DNA from: Sphingomonas taxi
GTDB taxonomy: Bacteria; Pseudomonadota; Alphaproteobacteria; Sphingomonadales; Sphingomonadaceae
DNA: 64,000 nucleotides
Direction of reading: 5' to 3'
Assembly: GCA_003243195.1 (NCBI GenBank)
Contig: QFQI01000002.1
Location: forward strand, 1 to 64,000
This document shows positions 9,350-17,083 of this stretch, piece by piece. A program made the translations under genes and the position numbers. The notes beneath the pieces were generated by a model. The model did not search any database and was not told where the DNA came from. It worked only from the letters and a program-made list of their open reading frames with translations. How positions within the stretch are numbered: position 1 is the first letter of the stretch; every line of letters begins with the position of its first letter.

Positions 9350-10528
9350 CTATCGCGCGGCGGTGGTGGCGGCGCGGCGCGGCTTCACCACCTGCCCCGG
9401 GTTGAGGAAGGCGCCTGCCGACTGCACCACGCGTTCGTCACCGGCCAGGCCGCTGGCGATCGCCACCCGGTCCTCGTCCACGACGCCCAGCGTCACCGCG
9501 CGGCGCTGCGCGCGGTTCTGCGCATCGACGATGTAGACGTAATTGCCGCGCTGATCGCTCAGCAGCGCCGATTGCGGCAGTTCGGGCTGCGTCGCGCCGC
9601 CCCCGACGATCGTCGCCGACGCGAAGCCGCCCGGACGCAGCGCCGGGTCATAGGCCAGCCGGATGCGCGCGATTCCCTGCCGCGTCTGCGGGTCGATCAC
9701 CGGCGCGAGCTGCCACACCGTGCCGGAGAAGGCGCGCGTGTCGCCGACCGGGGTGACCCTGGCCGATGAACCGACGCGCACCGCCTGCAGGTCGCTTTCG
9801 GACAATTGCGCGCGCATCTCCATCTCGCCGCCCTTGGCGAGCCGGAACAGCGTGCCCGACGCGGAGCTGACGATCTGCCCCGGCTCCACCCCACGCGTCA
9901 GGATCAGCCCGGCGGCCGGCGCGCGGATGTCGAGCCGGGCATTGCGCGCGCGCTGCTCGGACAAGGTCGCCTGCGCCACCTTCAGCCGCGCGGTGGCCGC
10001 GTCACGCGTCGCGATGCGCCGCTGCACGTCCGCCTTGGAAATGAAGCCGCGATCGACCAGGCTCTGCGCGCGCTCCAGCTCGGCCTGCGCCAGCGTCAGG
10101 TCGGAGCGCGCGACGTTGATCTGCGCGGCGAGCGACTCCGCGGTCTGCGCCTGCACCGAGCGGTCGATGGTGGCCAGCACCTGTCCGGCCCGCACCCACT
10201 GGCCGGGTTCGACCAGCACGCGGCTGACCATCCCGCCCTCGCCCGCGACTCCGACCGGCATCTCGCGGGTGGCGGCGAGCGTGCCGGTCGCGCTGACCGT
10301 GCGCGCCACCATCTGCGCGCCGGGGACGATCACCGTCACCGACGGCGCCTGGCTGGAGGCGGTGGCGGGCGGCTGAGCGGGCGCGGCGCGGCGCGCCACG
10401 AACCACGCGGCGACAGCCGCGACGATCGCGACGACGCCCACGATCAGCAGCCATCGCCGCCGGCGGCGCGGGACGCGATCCTCGATCACGCGTTGCTCCG
10501 CGTGCAGTTCCCCGCCCTGGTACGTCAT
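9350..10528 (-). CDS. RND efflux periplasmic adaptor (membrane fusion protein)
   Basis: Periplasmic adaptor subunit (392 aa) linking the RND permease to an outer-membrane channel. An N-terminal membrane helix (about residues 25-47) is followed by an Ala/Pro linker. Then come a lipoyl-like half motif (GEGGMVSRVLVEPGQWVRAG), an alpha-hairpin (about 125-185) and beta-barrel domains. ATG at 10528 has an AGAGGA Shine-Dalgarno. The promoter region just upstream carries a perfect 13-bp palindrome (10550-10562), suggesting repression by an unlinked regulator. Confidence 0.92.
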   Translation of the reverse strand: MTYQGGELHAEQRVIEDRVPRRRRRWLLIVGVVAIVAAVAAWFVARRAAPAQPPATASSQAPSVTVIVPGAQMVARTVSATGTLAATREMPVGVAGEGGMVSRVLVEPGQWVRAGQVLATIDRSVQAQTAESLAAQINVARSDLTLAQAELERAQSLVDRGFISKADVQRRIATRDAATARLKVAQATLSEQRARNARLDIRAPAAGLILTRGVEPGQIVSSASGTLFRLAKGGEMEMRAQLSESDLQAVRVGSSARVTPVGDTRAFSGTVWQLAPVIDPQTRQGIARIRLAYDPALRPGGFASATIVGGGATQPELPQSALLSDQRGNYVYIVDAQNRAQRRAVTLGVVDEDRVAIASGLAGDERVVQSAGAFLNPGQVVKPRRAATTAAR

Positions 10529-10549
10529 GCCTGTCCTCTTCGCCCGACG

Positions 10550-10580
10550 CGTGTATTACACGTCTATGGCACCATGACAA
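10550..10580 (-). promoter_or_regulatory. Promoter and palindromic operator of the RND efflux operon
   Basis: On the minus strand TTGTCA (10580-10575) is followed after 16 nt by TAATAC (10558-10553). A perfect palindrome, CGTGTA-T-TACACG (10550-10562), covers the -10. The predicted transcript would start about 18 nt before the adaptor ATG. The palindrome is typical of a dimeric repressor site such as TetR or MarR types; no regulator gene is adjacent. Confidence 0.5.
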
Positions 10581-10694
10581 CAGCGGTGCCGCAAGTGCGG
10601 TCGCCGCACAAGCGTTTAAGCGGCTCGTCGCGTTCATCTTGCATTCCGGCGCATCGCGGCAAAGCGCGAGGCGTCATCAACGAAAGGATACCGC

Positions 10695-11429
10695 ATGAAT
10701 CGACCTCTCACCGGATGCGCGCTGTTCCTCGCCGGCGTCGCGGCGCTGCCCGCGGCCGCGCAGACGCCGCTGCCGATGGCGACGGTGGTGCCCGACGGCA
10801 CGATCCTGGACGTGACCGCGCAGGGGCGCGTGTCGCGCACGCCCGATCTGGCCACGATCGGCGCGGGCGTGGTGACGCAGGCGCCCGTCGCCGCCGCCGC
10901 GCTGGCCGAGAATGCGCGGCGGATGGACGGGGTGGTGAAGGCGCTGAAGGCCGCCGGCATCGCCGCGCGCGACCTGTCGACCAGTAATGTCGCGCTGTCG
11001 CCACAATATCGCTACGAGGAGAAGCGCCCGCCGGTCATCACCGGCTACCAGGCCAGCAATGCGGTGACGATCCGCTTCCGCGACATCGCGAAGGCCGGGG
11101 CGGTGCTCGATGCACTGGTGCGCGCCGGGGCGAACCAGATCGACGGGCCGACGCTGTCGATCGCCGAGCCCGATGCCGCGCTGGACGAGGCGCGGACGCT
11201 GGCGGTGACGCGTGCCCGTGCGCGCGCGGATCTCTATGCCCGCGCCGCCGGCCTGTCGGTCGCGCGGATCGTCGCGATCGAGGAAGCCGGCGAAAATGGC
11301 GGCGAGCGACCGCGGCCGCCGGTGATGATGCGCATGAGCGCGGCGGAGGCGAGCGATGCCGCGACGACGGTGTTGCCCGGCGAAACCAGCGTGACCGCCG
11401 ACGTGCGCGTCCGCTTCCTGCTGAAGTGA
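10695..11429 (+). CDS. SIMPL-domain (DUF541) periplasmic protein
   Basis: Exported protein of the SIMPL/DUF541 family (244 aa), related to the oxidative-stress-associated YggE. It has a signal peptide (residues 1-22, cleavage near AAAQ). The SIMPL fold follows, with VTAQGRVSRTPDLATIGAGV at the start and a pattern of strands and helices up to the C-terminus. It is divergent from the efflux operon. It ends directly against the terminator of the opposite-strand gene. The biochemical role of the family is not established. Confidence 0.85.
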   Translation: MNRPLTGCALFLAGVAALPAAAQTPLPMATVVPDGTILDVTAQGRVSRTPDLATIGAGVVTQAPVAAAALAENARRMDGVVKALKAAGIAARDLSTSNVALSPQYRYEEKRPPVITGYQASNAVTIRFRDIAKAGAVLDALVRAGANQIDGPTLSIAEPDAALDEARTLAVTRARARADLYARAAGLSVARIVAIEEAGENGGERPRPPVMMRMSAAEASDAATTVLPGETSVTADVRVRFLLK

Positions 11430-11430
11430 C

Positions 11431-11466
11431 AAAAAAGGCGGCCGCCCGATGCCCCGGGCGGCCGCC
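11431..11466 (-). terminator. Intrinsic terminator of the GlsB-like gene
   Basis: A perfect 12-bp GC-rich stem (11437-11448 with 11455-11466) and 6-nt loop is followed on the minus strand by six T (11436-11431). It sits 27 nt after the stop of 11493-11750 and touches the stop of the convergent SIMPL gene. Confidence 0.88.
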
Positions 11467-11492
11467 GCATTCTCATGGCCGAAGCCGTCAGG

Positions 11493-11750
11493 TCAGCGAA
11501 CGCGACCGCGACGCGCCAGATTGACGATCGCCAGCAGGACCACCGCACCCAGCAGCGACACCAGGAACGAATAGATCGTCAGCGGCGCGTTGTTGATCGA
11601 GCCGCCGCTGAAGATCAGCCCGCCCAGGAACGCGCCGACCACGCCGACCACGATGTTCAGAAAGATGCCCTGCTGCGCATCGGTGCGCATGATGATGCTC
11701 GCCAGCCAGCCGATAACGCCGCCGATGATGAGCCAAAGAATGATACCCAT
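11493..11750 (-). CDS. GlsB/YeaQ/YmgE family stress-response membrane protein
   Basis: Small inner-membrane protein (85 aa) of the transglycosylase-associated/GlsB family. It has three hydrophobic segments with Gly-rich turns: GVIGWLASIIMR, then VVGVVGAFLGGLIF, then FLVSLLGAVVLLAIV. Family members are induced by acid, osmotic or general stress in other bacteria, but their mechanism is unknown. A GGAAC element lies upstream (11824-11820, minus strand) but lacks a good EcfG -10, so stress control is not claimed. Confidence 0.87.
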   Translation of the reverse strand: MGIILWLIIGGVIGWLASIIMRTDAQQGIFLNIVVGVVGAFLGGLIFSGGSINNAPLTIYSFLVSLLGAVVLLAIVNLARRGRVR

Positions 11751-11859
11751 GACATAACTCCCCTGAGATGCGCCCGGAATGGCTGCTCTGGCGGGAATTA
11801 CTCACGAGGCCGGCACATTGTTCCGGCACCGTAATCCAGATCGCGGCAGGATGCGCGAA

Positions 11860-11915
11860 CGCCACCCGCAAACCGTGTCATCGGGGGACAGGCTGCGGGC
11901 GGCGTACGTTTTTTT
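11860..11915 (+). terminator. Plus-strand intrinsic terminator without an upstream gene
   Basis: An 11-position stem with one mismatch (11860-11870 with 11894-11904), plus an inner TGTC/GACA pairing, is followed by TACG and then seven T (11909-11915). No plus-strand gene precedes it. It could end a small RNA transcribed from the sciP/glsB intergenic region, or it could be the 3' structure of sciP read from the other side. Confidence 0.5.
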
Positions 11916-11916
11916 G

Positions 11917-12216
11917 TCAGAACTTCTGCTGGCGCTCGTACAGCGACTTGTAATGCTGGATCCGCGTCACGCGCAGTCCGGGCATGCCCGACCGGTCGAT
12001 GGCGCGCTGCCAGCCGGCGAACTCCTCGACGGTCAGTCCATAGCGGGCGCAGACGTCGTCGACCGACAGCAGCCCGCCGCTCACGGCGGCGACCACCTCG
12101 GCCTTGCGACGCACCACCCAGCGGGTCGTGTTCGACGGCGGCAGCGTGTCCAGCGTCAACGGCTCCCCCAACGGGCCGATGACCTTGGCGGGGCGACTTT
12201 CTTGTTCTTCGATCAT
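11917..12216 (-). CDS. sciP: DUF1153 protein, SciP-like CtrA regulator
   Basis: Helix-turn-helix protein of the DUF1153 family (99 aa). In Caulobacter the family member SciP binds the cell-cycle regulator CtrA and blocks activation of its target promoters. The conserved core is complete: VIGPLGEPLTLDTLP, then RWVVRRKAEVVAAVSGGLL, then YGLTVEEFAGWQRAIDRSG and RVTRIQHYKS. ATG 12216 is preferred to an upstream in-frame start because the family begins here and GAGG lies 5 nt upstream. It is orphaned from other cell-cycle genes in this window. Confidence 0.88.
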   Translation of the reverse strand: MIEEQESRPAKVIGPLGEPLTLDTLPPSNTTRWVVRRKAEVVAAVSGGLLSVDDVCARYGLTVEEFAGWQRAIDRSGMPGLRVTRIQHYKSLYERQQKF

Positions 12217-12317
12217 TCCAACCTCGGTTCGGGGCCGCGGCCCCTTCTCCACCTCGTGACTCCGGCGTAACGGACGTGGTTTGAACGCCCCCTAAATCGG
12301 CGCGGTAAACGCCTCCT

Positions 12318-12491
12318 TCACAGCTTCTTCCAATCGTTGAGCGCCGCGGCGGCGGACGCGTTGAAAGCGCCGCCTTCGGATTTGGCGCCCTCATCCAGTG
12401 AACGCGCGACCTGCGCGGTTCGCGAGGAAAGCTGGCGGGCACGCAGGCTGGTAAGCAGCGACAGGTCGGCGGGTGGTGTATCCGGTGACAT
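12318..12491 (-). CDS. Small conserved-looking protein, 57 aa
   Basis: Short open frame upstream of and opposite mnmA, beginning MSPDTPPADLSLL and ending AALNDWKKL. It has the C/G-ending codon pattern of its neighbours, a G-rich Shine-Dalgarno-like run before the ATG, and a mixed polar/amphipathic sequence with no signal or membrane segment. I do not recognise the family. Location between sciP and mnmA on the minus strand suggests it is independently transcribed. Confidence 0.6.
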   Translation of the reverse strand: MSPDTPPADLSLLTSLRARQLSSRTAQVARSLDEGAKSEGGAFNASAAAALNDWKKL

Positions 12492-12597
12492 GCCCCCGGC
12501 TCTACCCCCACGGTCTGAAGGTCCCGTAAAGCCCGGAGAAACGCTTCGTTCATTTCGGTTTACGCGCCCCCGCTTCGCGCGGTATCATGCCCGCATC

Positions 12598-13695
12598 ATG
12601 GACAGCGGTGATTTCCAGCTCGCGCCCGGCGCGCGACGCATCGTCGTGGCGATGTCAGGCGGCGTGGACAGTTCGGTGGTCGCCGCGCTGGCCGCGCGCA
12701 GCGGCGCGGAGGTGATCGGCGTCACGCTCCAGCTCTACGATCATGGCGAGGCGACGAAGCGCGCCGGCGCATGCTGCGCGGGCCGCGACATCCGCGATGC
12801 GCGCGCGGTGTGCGACCGGCTGGGCATCGCACATTATGTCTTCGATCACGAAAGCAGCTTTCGCGCCAACGTGGTAGATCGTTTCGCCGACGAATATCTC
12901 GCCGGCCGCACCCCGATCCCGTGCGTCCAGTGCAACATGGGGCCGAAGTTCACCGACCTGCTGGCGCTGGCGCGCGACCTGGGTGCGGACTGCCTGGCGA
13001 CCGGCCATTATGTGCGCCGCGTGGTCGGCGAAGCGGGCGCCGAGCTGCACCGCGCCGCCGATCCGGCGCGCGACCAGAGCTATTTCCTGTTCGCCACCAC
13101 GCAGGCGCAGCTCGATTTCCTGCGCTTCCCGCTCGGCGGGCTGCCCAAGTCGCGCGTCCGCGAGCTGGCGGCGGAACTGGCGCTGCTGGTCGCGGACAAG
13201 CCGGACAGCCAGGACATCTGCTTCGTGCCGGACGGTGACTACGCCGCCCTGGTCAAGAAGCTGCGGCCAGAGGCCGATGCGGGCGGCGATATCGTCGACC
13301 TGGCCGGGCGCAAGCTGGGCGAGCACCGCGGGCTGGTCCATTATACGGTCGGGCAGCGCCGCGGACTGGAGATCGGCGGCAGCGCCGAGCCGCTCTACGT
13401 CGTGCGGCTGGAGGCGCAGGCGCGGCGCGTGGTGGTCGGCCCGCGCGCGGCGCTGGCGGTCGCGGCGGCGCGGCTGGAGGCGATGAACGTGCTCGGTCCG
13501 CTCGACGGTCCGCTGACCGCGAAGGTCCGCTCGATGGCGCGCCCGGTGCCCGCGCGCATCGCGGGCGACCGGCTGCTGTTCGACGCGCCCGAATATGGCG
13601 TCGCGCCGGGGCAGGCGGCGGTGCTCTATGCCGGGGACCGCGTGCTGGGCGGCGGGTGGATCGCCGCGACGGAGCCGGCGCTGGCCGCCGCCTGA
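12598..13695 (+). CDS. mnmA: tRNA-specific 2-thiouridylase MnmA
   Basis: Cytoplasmic enzyme (365 aa) that thiolates U34 at the 2-position in tRNA-Lys, tRNA-Glu and tRNA-Gln using a cysteine persulfide relay and ATP. The PP-loop is at residues 19-26 (SGGVDSSV). The two reactive cysteines lie in PIPCVQCN and DSQDICFV. YTVGQRRGLEIG and the C-terminal beta-barrel follow. ATG 12598 was chosen because the homology starts just after it; the same frame is open upstream to 12337 but that part overlaps the small opposite gene and looks non-homologous. Confidence 0.96.
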   Translation: MDSGDFQLAPGARRIVVAMSGGVDSSVVAALAARSGAEVIGVTLQLYDHGEATKRAGACCAGRDIRDARAVCDRLGIAHYVFDHESSFRANVVDRFADEYLAGRTPIPCVQCNMGPKFTDLLALARDLGADCLATGHYVRRVVGEAGAELHRAADPARDQSYFLFATTQAQLDFLRFPLGGLPKSRVRELAAELALLVADKPDSQDICFVPDGDYAALVKKLRPEADAGGDIVDLAGRKLGEHRGLVHYTVGQRRGLEIGGSAEPLYVVRLEAQARRVVVGPRAALAVAAARLEAMNVLGPLDGPLTAKVRSMARPVPARIAGDRLLFDAPEYGVAPGQAAVLYAGDRVLGGGWIAATEPALAAA

Positions 13696-13732
13696 GCGTC
13701 CGGCCGGACGCACGGGAGACGCTTCACGACAA

Positions 13733-13766
13733 GAAACGGCCCGACGCCGCGGGGGGCATCGGGCCG
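13733..13766 (-). terminator. Probable terminator after small lipoprotein gene
   Basis: Stem CGGCCCGA/TCGGGCCG (13737-13744 with 13759-13766) is followed on the minus strand by TTTCTTG. A second hairpin (13768-13798) lies between it and the gene. It may also end mnmA transcripts from the other side, but there is no plus-strand T run. Confidence 0.5.
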
Positions 13767-13830
13767 AGTATCGTCTAGGGAGCAACTCCAGACGGTACAG
13801 GACAGGCGCCGCGTGCGGCGCCCGGATCGC

Positions 13831-14067
13831 TCAGAGCGCGTTGGCGACGGCCGTGTCGTTGCCGGCGGCCGCGTTCAGCGGCAGCGCGGCGTCGTCACCG
13901 TTGCCCAGCGCCGACAGGTTCGCGTCGGCAGGCAGCTCGTCGTTGAACAGCGTCTCGTTCTCGACCGCGGCATTGACTGCGCTGTCGTTGGCGGTGGTGT
14001 TGGTGCCGCAAGCGGCGAGCGACAGCGCCATGCCGAACACGGACACTCCGGCGACGATCTTCTTCAT
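13831..14067 (-). CDS. Small Asn/Asp/Ala-rich lipoprotein
   Basis: Predicted lipoprotein of 78 aa: a positively charged start (MKKIVAGVSVFGM), a hydrophobic core, then the lipobox SLAAC. The mature part is short, acidic and rich in Asn, Asp, Ala and Thr, with no recognisable domain. ATG 14067 has the Shine-Dalgarno-like AGGAAAAGGGA and is the first residue of a proper signal peptide; the longer open frame from 14169 is not credible. TTGAAT-N16-TAGATT upstream may be its promoter. Function unknown; resembles the lipoprotein at 56411 in general design. Confidence 0.7.
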   Translation of the reverse strand: MKKIVAGVSVFGMALSLAACGTNTTANDSAVNAAVENETLFNDELPADANLSALGNGDDAALPLNAAAGNDTAVANAL

Positions 14068-14165
14068 CAACGCACATCCCTTTTCCTGCGACGGCGCCAC
14101 GCCATCGTTCGCCGTCAATCTACACCGATTGGATCGGGATTCAACCCGGCACGTGCATCCCGTGC

Positions 14166-15239
14166 TCACCCCTGCCAGCCACGGCGCAGCGGCACGCGCA
14201 GCACGCGATCCGATGCGGTGACGAACAGCGCCCCGCCGCCCTCGCCGAACGCGACATTGGCCGCCGCGGCCGGGGTGTCGATCATGCCGACCGGTTCGCC
14301 CTCCGGGGTCAGGAACATGATGCCGCCGGGCATCGAGCAGACCAACGTGCCGTCGCGCGCGACCTTCAGGCCGTCCGGCAACCCCGGCGCCCCGGCGGCA
14401 TGGCGTTCGCGCGCCGACACCAGCACGCGCGAGGCGGTGGGCATCCCGTCGGCATCGAGATCATAGACCATCACGCGCGGATCGGCGGCATCCGAGACCG
14501 ACACGTACATCCGCCGCTCGTCGGGCGAGAGCGCGACGCCGTTCGGGCGAGTCAGGCCACCCTCCAGCAACACCGCCTCGCCGCCGCGCCAGCGATAGAC
14601 GCCGTTGACCGGCAGTTCGCGGGCGGGCGATTCGTCCGCGCCGTTCAGGCCATAAGGCGGATCGGTGAAATACACGCTGCCATCGCGCGCGACATGCAGG
14701 TCGTTGGGGCTGTTGAAGCGCTTGCCGCGATAACGCGCCACGATCGTCTCGCGCCGGCGGGTGCGCAGGTCGAACCGGTCGAGCGAGCGGCCGCCGCTGT
14801 TGGCGATCAGCAGCCGCCCCGCTCCGTCCAGCGTCAGGCCGTTGGCGCCCGGCTCGCGCAGCACCGCCGGATCGGGGTTCGGCGCGCCCGATGGCGACAG
14901 GAAGGTCGCGACCCCCGCGCCGCGTTGCCAGCGGCGGACGATGTTGGCGGGCGGATCGGTGAAGAGCAGGTACGCACCCGCCGGCACCCACACCGGCCCC
15001 TCCGCCCAGCGGATGCCGGTCGCGATCGTCTCGATGCGCGCATCGGGTGCCACCATGCGGTCGAACGCCGCGACCAGCCGCCGCGATCGCGCCCATGGCG
15101 CGGCCGACGCCATCGCCGACACCGCCAACCCCGCCATCCCGATCAGCACCGCGCGCCGTCCCCGCGCCCCGACATCCTGTGCGATACCCGCATCCTGCTC
15201 CCCGTCGTTCGATCCGGCGCAGGATAGCATGGCCGGCAT
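14166..15239 (-). CDS. SMP-30/gluconolactonase-like protein, Tat signal
   Basis: Six-bladed beta-propeller hydrolase of the SMP-30/gluconolactonase/LRE family (357 aa), probably exported. RGRRAVLIGMAGLAVSAMAS near residues 27-46 is a twin-arginine signal followed by an Ala-rich cleavage region. Family stretches include RWAEGPVWV, GRLLIANSGG, NSPNDLHVARDGSVYFTDPP and GLTRPNGVALSPDE, which carry the metal-binding Glu and Asn/Asp residues. ATG 15239 is preferred; ATG 15230 is possible. The physiological substrate (a sugar lactone or other ester) cannot be deduced. It is divergent from the acetyltransferase at 15422. Confidence 0.85.
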   Translation of the reverse strand: MPAMLSCAGSNDGEQDAGIAQDVGARGRRAVLIGMAGLAVSAMASAAPWARSRRLVAAFDRMVAPDARIETIATGIRWAEGPVWVPAGAYLLFTDPPANIVRRWQRGAGVATFLSPSGAPNPDPAVLREPGANGLTLDGAGRLLIANSGGRSLDRFDLRTRRRETIVARYRGKRFNSPNDLHVARDGSVYFTDPPYGLNGADESPARELPVNGVYRWRGGEAVLLEGGLTRPNGVALSPDERRMYVSVSDAADPRVMVYDLDADGMPTASRVLVSARERHAAGAPGLPDGLKVARDGTLVCSMPGGIMFLTPEGEPVGMIDTPAAAANVAFGEGGGALFVTASDRVLRVPLRRGWQG

Positions 15240-15421
15240 CCGGCGCCCGCCTTTTGTCCCCGCGCCGGGCGCCGCCACCGTCCGCCGCGATGACGCCAGG
15301 TAGCGCTGCCGGCGTCCGCCGCTGGCACGCATCCGGGGGCCGATGCTCGTTGCGTGGCCGCCGCTGTTGCTCCACATCATCCGCCGGACATGCTGAACCG
15401 CCTGTGGACGTGGGGGACACG

Positions 15422-16015
15422 ATGGACATGAAGCGTTTTGCGAGAGCCTTCGCCGCCAGTTTCGTCAACGCGATCGCCGGCGCGCTCCCCGACGACCTGG
15501 TAAGCGACCGTCTTCGCCCGATCCTCTACCGGATTCTCGGTCTGCGGTACGGACACCGGACGCTGATGAAGGGCGGGTCGCGCGTCAACGGCTTCGGCCT
15601 CGTGCTGGGATCCCGCGTCTTCATCAATCGCGCGTGCTATTTTGACCTGTCGGCCCCGATCGTTATCGGCGACAATGTGGTGGTCGGCCATCACGTGACG
15701 TTCGTGACCGCGCATCACGACGTCGGCCCGCCCGCGCGGCGCGCCGGCGACGTGCGCCCCGCGCCCGTTACCATCGGCGAGGGCGCGTGGATCGGATGCC
15801 GCGCCACGATCCTGCCCGGCGTGACGATCGGTGCGGGGGCCGTGATCGGGGCCGGCGCGCTGGTGAACCGCGACGTGCCCCCGAACACGGTCGCTGGAGG
15901 CGTCCCGGCCAAATGGATCAAAGACCTGCCCGGGCAAGCACCCTTATCCCCTTTCCCGATCGCGGAGCAACGCCTCGACCAACCCGCGCAGGGCGTGACG
16001 GCGACGGCGGTCTGA
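15422..16015 (+). CDS. Left-handed beta-helix acyltransferase (WcaF/LacA-like)
   Basis: Hexapeptide-repeat O-acetyltransferase (197 aa). An N-terminal helical part (1-50) is followed by hexapeptide repeats such as PIVIGDNVVVGHHVTF and VTIGEGAWIGCRATILPGV, then IGAGAVIGAGALVNRDVPPN and the family ending AGGVPAKWIKDLP. The catalytic His is likely in VVGHHVTF or TAHHDVG. GGGGGA lies upstream of ATG 15422. Family members acetylate sugars or polysaccharides; the N-terminus does not resemble maltose acetyltransferase, so envelope or capsule sugar modification is the best guess. Confidence 0.85.
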   Translation: MDMKRFARAFAASFVNAIAGALPDDLVSDRLRPILYRILGLRYGHRTLMKGGSRVNGFGLVLGSRVFINRACYFDLSAPIVIGDNVVVGHHVTFVTAHHDVGPPARRAGDVRPAPVTIGEGAWIGCRATILPGVTIGAGAVIGAGALVNRDVPPNTVAGGVPAKWIKDLPGQAPLSPFPIAEQRLDQPAQGVTATAV

Positions 16016-16030
16016 AGGGGAACGCGAAGG

Positions 16031-16120
<90 letters not shown>

Positions 16121-16172
16121 GCGAGGGTCGCCGGGGCCGCGAAGGGCGCGTCCGGCAGCGATCGAGCGGCGC

Positions 16173-16200
16173 CCCTAGCCCGGTCGCGGGCCGGACGCAA
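16173..16200 (-). promoter_or_regulatory. Promoter of tRNA-Ser(CGA)
   Basis: TTGCGT (16200-16195), 16 nt, CTAGGG (16178-16173) on the minus strand, about 50 nt upstream of the tRNA. Both boxes and the spacing are identical to those of the tRNA-Ser(GGA) promoter, and both start with TTGCGTCCG. Confidence 0.6.
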
Positions 16201-16237
16201 GCGTGTCGCGTGTTGTGCGGTGCGATTTCGGCACTAG

Positions 16238-16624
16238 ATGGGAGGCATGACCTCGACGATGCCGACCACTGCCCTGCCCGACGATCCCGTGCCGCCCCCC
16301 GTGGCGCATGCCCGTTTCTCGATCGGCGACGTGGTGCGCCATCGGATGCTCGATTTCCGCGGCGTGATCTTCGACGTCGATCCGGTCTTCGCCAACAGCG
16401 AGGAATGGTATCAGTCGATCCCGGAAACCTTCCGCCCCCGCAAGGACCAGCCCTTCTACCACCTGCTCGCCGAGAATCTCGAATCGAGCTATGTCGCCTA
16501 TGTCAGCCAGCAGAACCTGGAGCATGACGACAGCGACGAGCCGGTCGACCATCCCGCCATCGCGGGGCTGTTCGACCGGCTGGCCGACGGGCGCTATGGA
16601 CTGAAGCACCTGCATCGCCACTGA
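16238..16624 (+). CDS. hspQ: Heat shock protein HspQ
   Basis: HspQ/YccV family protein (128 aa), known in E. coli as a heat-shock protein that binds hemimethylated DNA and acts as a Lon specificity factor. The diagnostic core is intact: FSIGDVVRHRMLDFRGVIFD, then FYHLLAENLESSYVAYVSQQN. The start is uncertain. ATG 16238, 16247 and 16259 are in frame, and the GGGAGG at 16240-16245 would best serve the last. The N-terminal 25 residues are variable and Pro-rich in any case. Confidence 0.9.
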   Translation: MGGMTSTMPTTALPDDPVPPPVAHARFSIGDVVRHRMLDFRGVIFDVDPVFANSEEWYQSIPETFRPRKDQPFYHLLAENLESSYVAYVSQQNLEHDDSDEPVDHPAIAGLFDRLADGRYGLKHLHRH

Positions 16625-16649
16625 CGGCGCGTCTCCTGCCGGGAATCGG

Positions 16650-16677
16650 TTGACATCTCCGTCCCTGCCTCCTAGTC
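16650..16677 (+). promoter_or_regulatory. Promoter of rplU-rpmA
   Basis: A perfect TTGACA (16650-16655) is followed after 16 nt by CTAGTC (16672-16677), about 80 nt upstream of rplU. The -10 shares the CTAG core and the 16-nt spacing seen at both tRNA-Ser genes. Confidence 0.6.
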
Positions 16678-16758
16678 GCCACCCTTCAACCGCGTGGGTG
16701 CGCCCATGTGGTCCATGACATTTGGGAAGCAATTCCCGTTGAAGGAAACATCGTAGCC

Positions 16759-17055
16759 ATGTTCGCAGTCGTGCGCACGGGCGGCAAGCAGTACCGCGTC
16801 GCCGCCGGAGACAAGATCGTCGTCGAGAAGATCGAGGGCGAGGCCGGCGCGTCGGTGACGCTGGGTGACGTGCTGCTCGCGGGCGAGGGTGCGGACCTGA
16901 AGGACGTCGCCGGCCTGACGGTCGCCGCCGAGATCATCGCCCAGGCGAAGGGCGAGAAGGTGATCGTTTTCAAGAAGCGTCGCCGCCACAATTATCGTCG
17001 CCGCAACGGCCATCGCCAGAACCACACGATCCTGAAGATCGTGTCGGTCGGCTGA
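16759..17055 (+). CDS. rplU: 50S ribosomal protein L21
   Basis: Ribosomal large-subunit protein L21 (98 aa). It begins MFAVVRTGGKQYRV and contains the conserved KRRRHNYRRRNGHRQNHT block near the C-terminus, which contacts 23S rRNA. AAGGA lies 12 nt upstream of ATG 16759. It is followed 28 nt later by rpmA in the standard bacterial order. Confidence 0.98.
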   Translation: MFAVVRTGGKQYRVAAGDKIVVEKIEGEAGASVTLGDVLLAGEGADLKDVAGLTVAAEIIAQAKGEKVIVFKKRRRHNYRRRNGHRQNHTILKIVSVG

Positions 17056-17083
17056 GCCCAGTTAGCGCGAAGGAGCAAGAGCA

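Noticed and set aside
11800..11824. EcfG-type promoter upstream of the GlsB-like gene
   Set aside because: GGAAC is present on the minus strand, but no CGTT-like box occurs 16 or 17 nt downstream (GAGT or AGTA instead).
12337..12597. N-terminal extension of mnmA by 87 codons
   Set aside because: The extension has no MnmA homology and overlaps a credible small gene on the other strand; ATG 12598 begins just before the PP-loop domain.
13768..13798. Hairpin after the 13831 lipoprotein gene as a riboswitch or sRNA
   Set aside because: It is short, lies in a 3' region next to a terminator and shows no further structure; it is most simply part of the transcript end.
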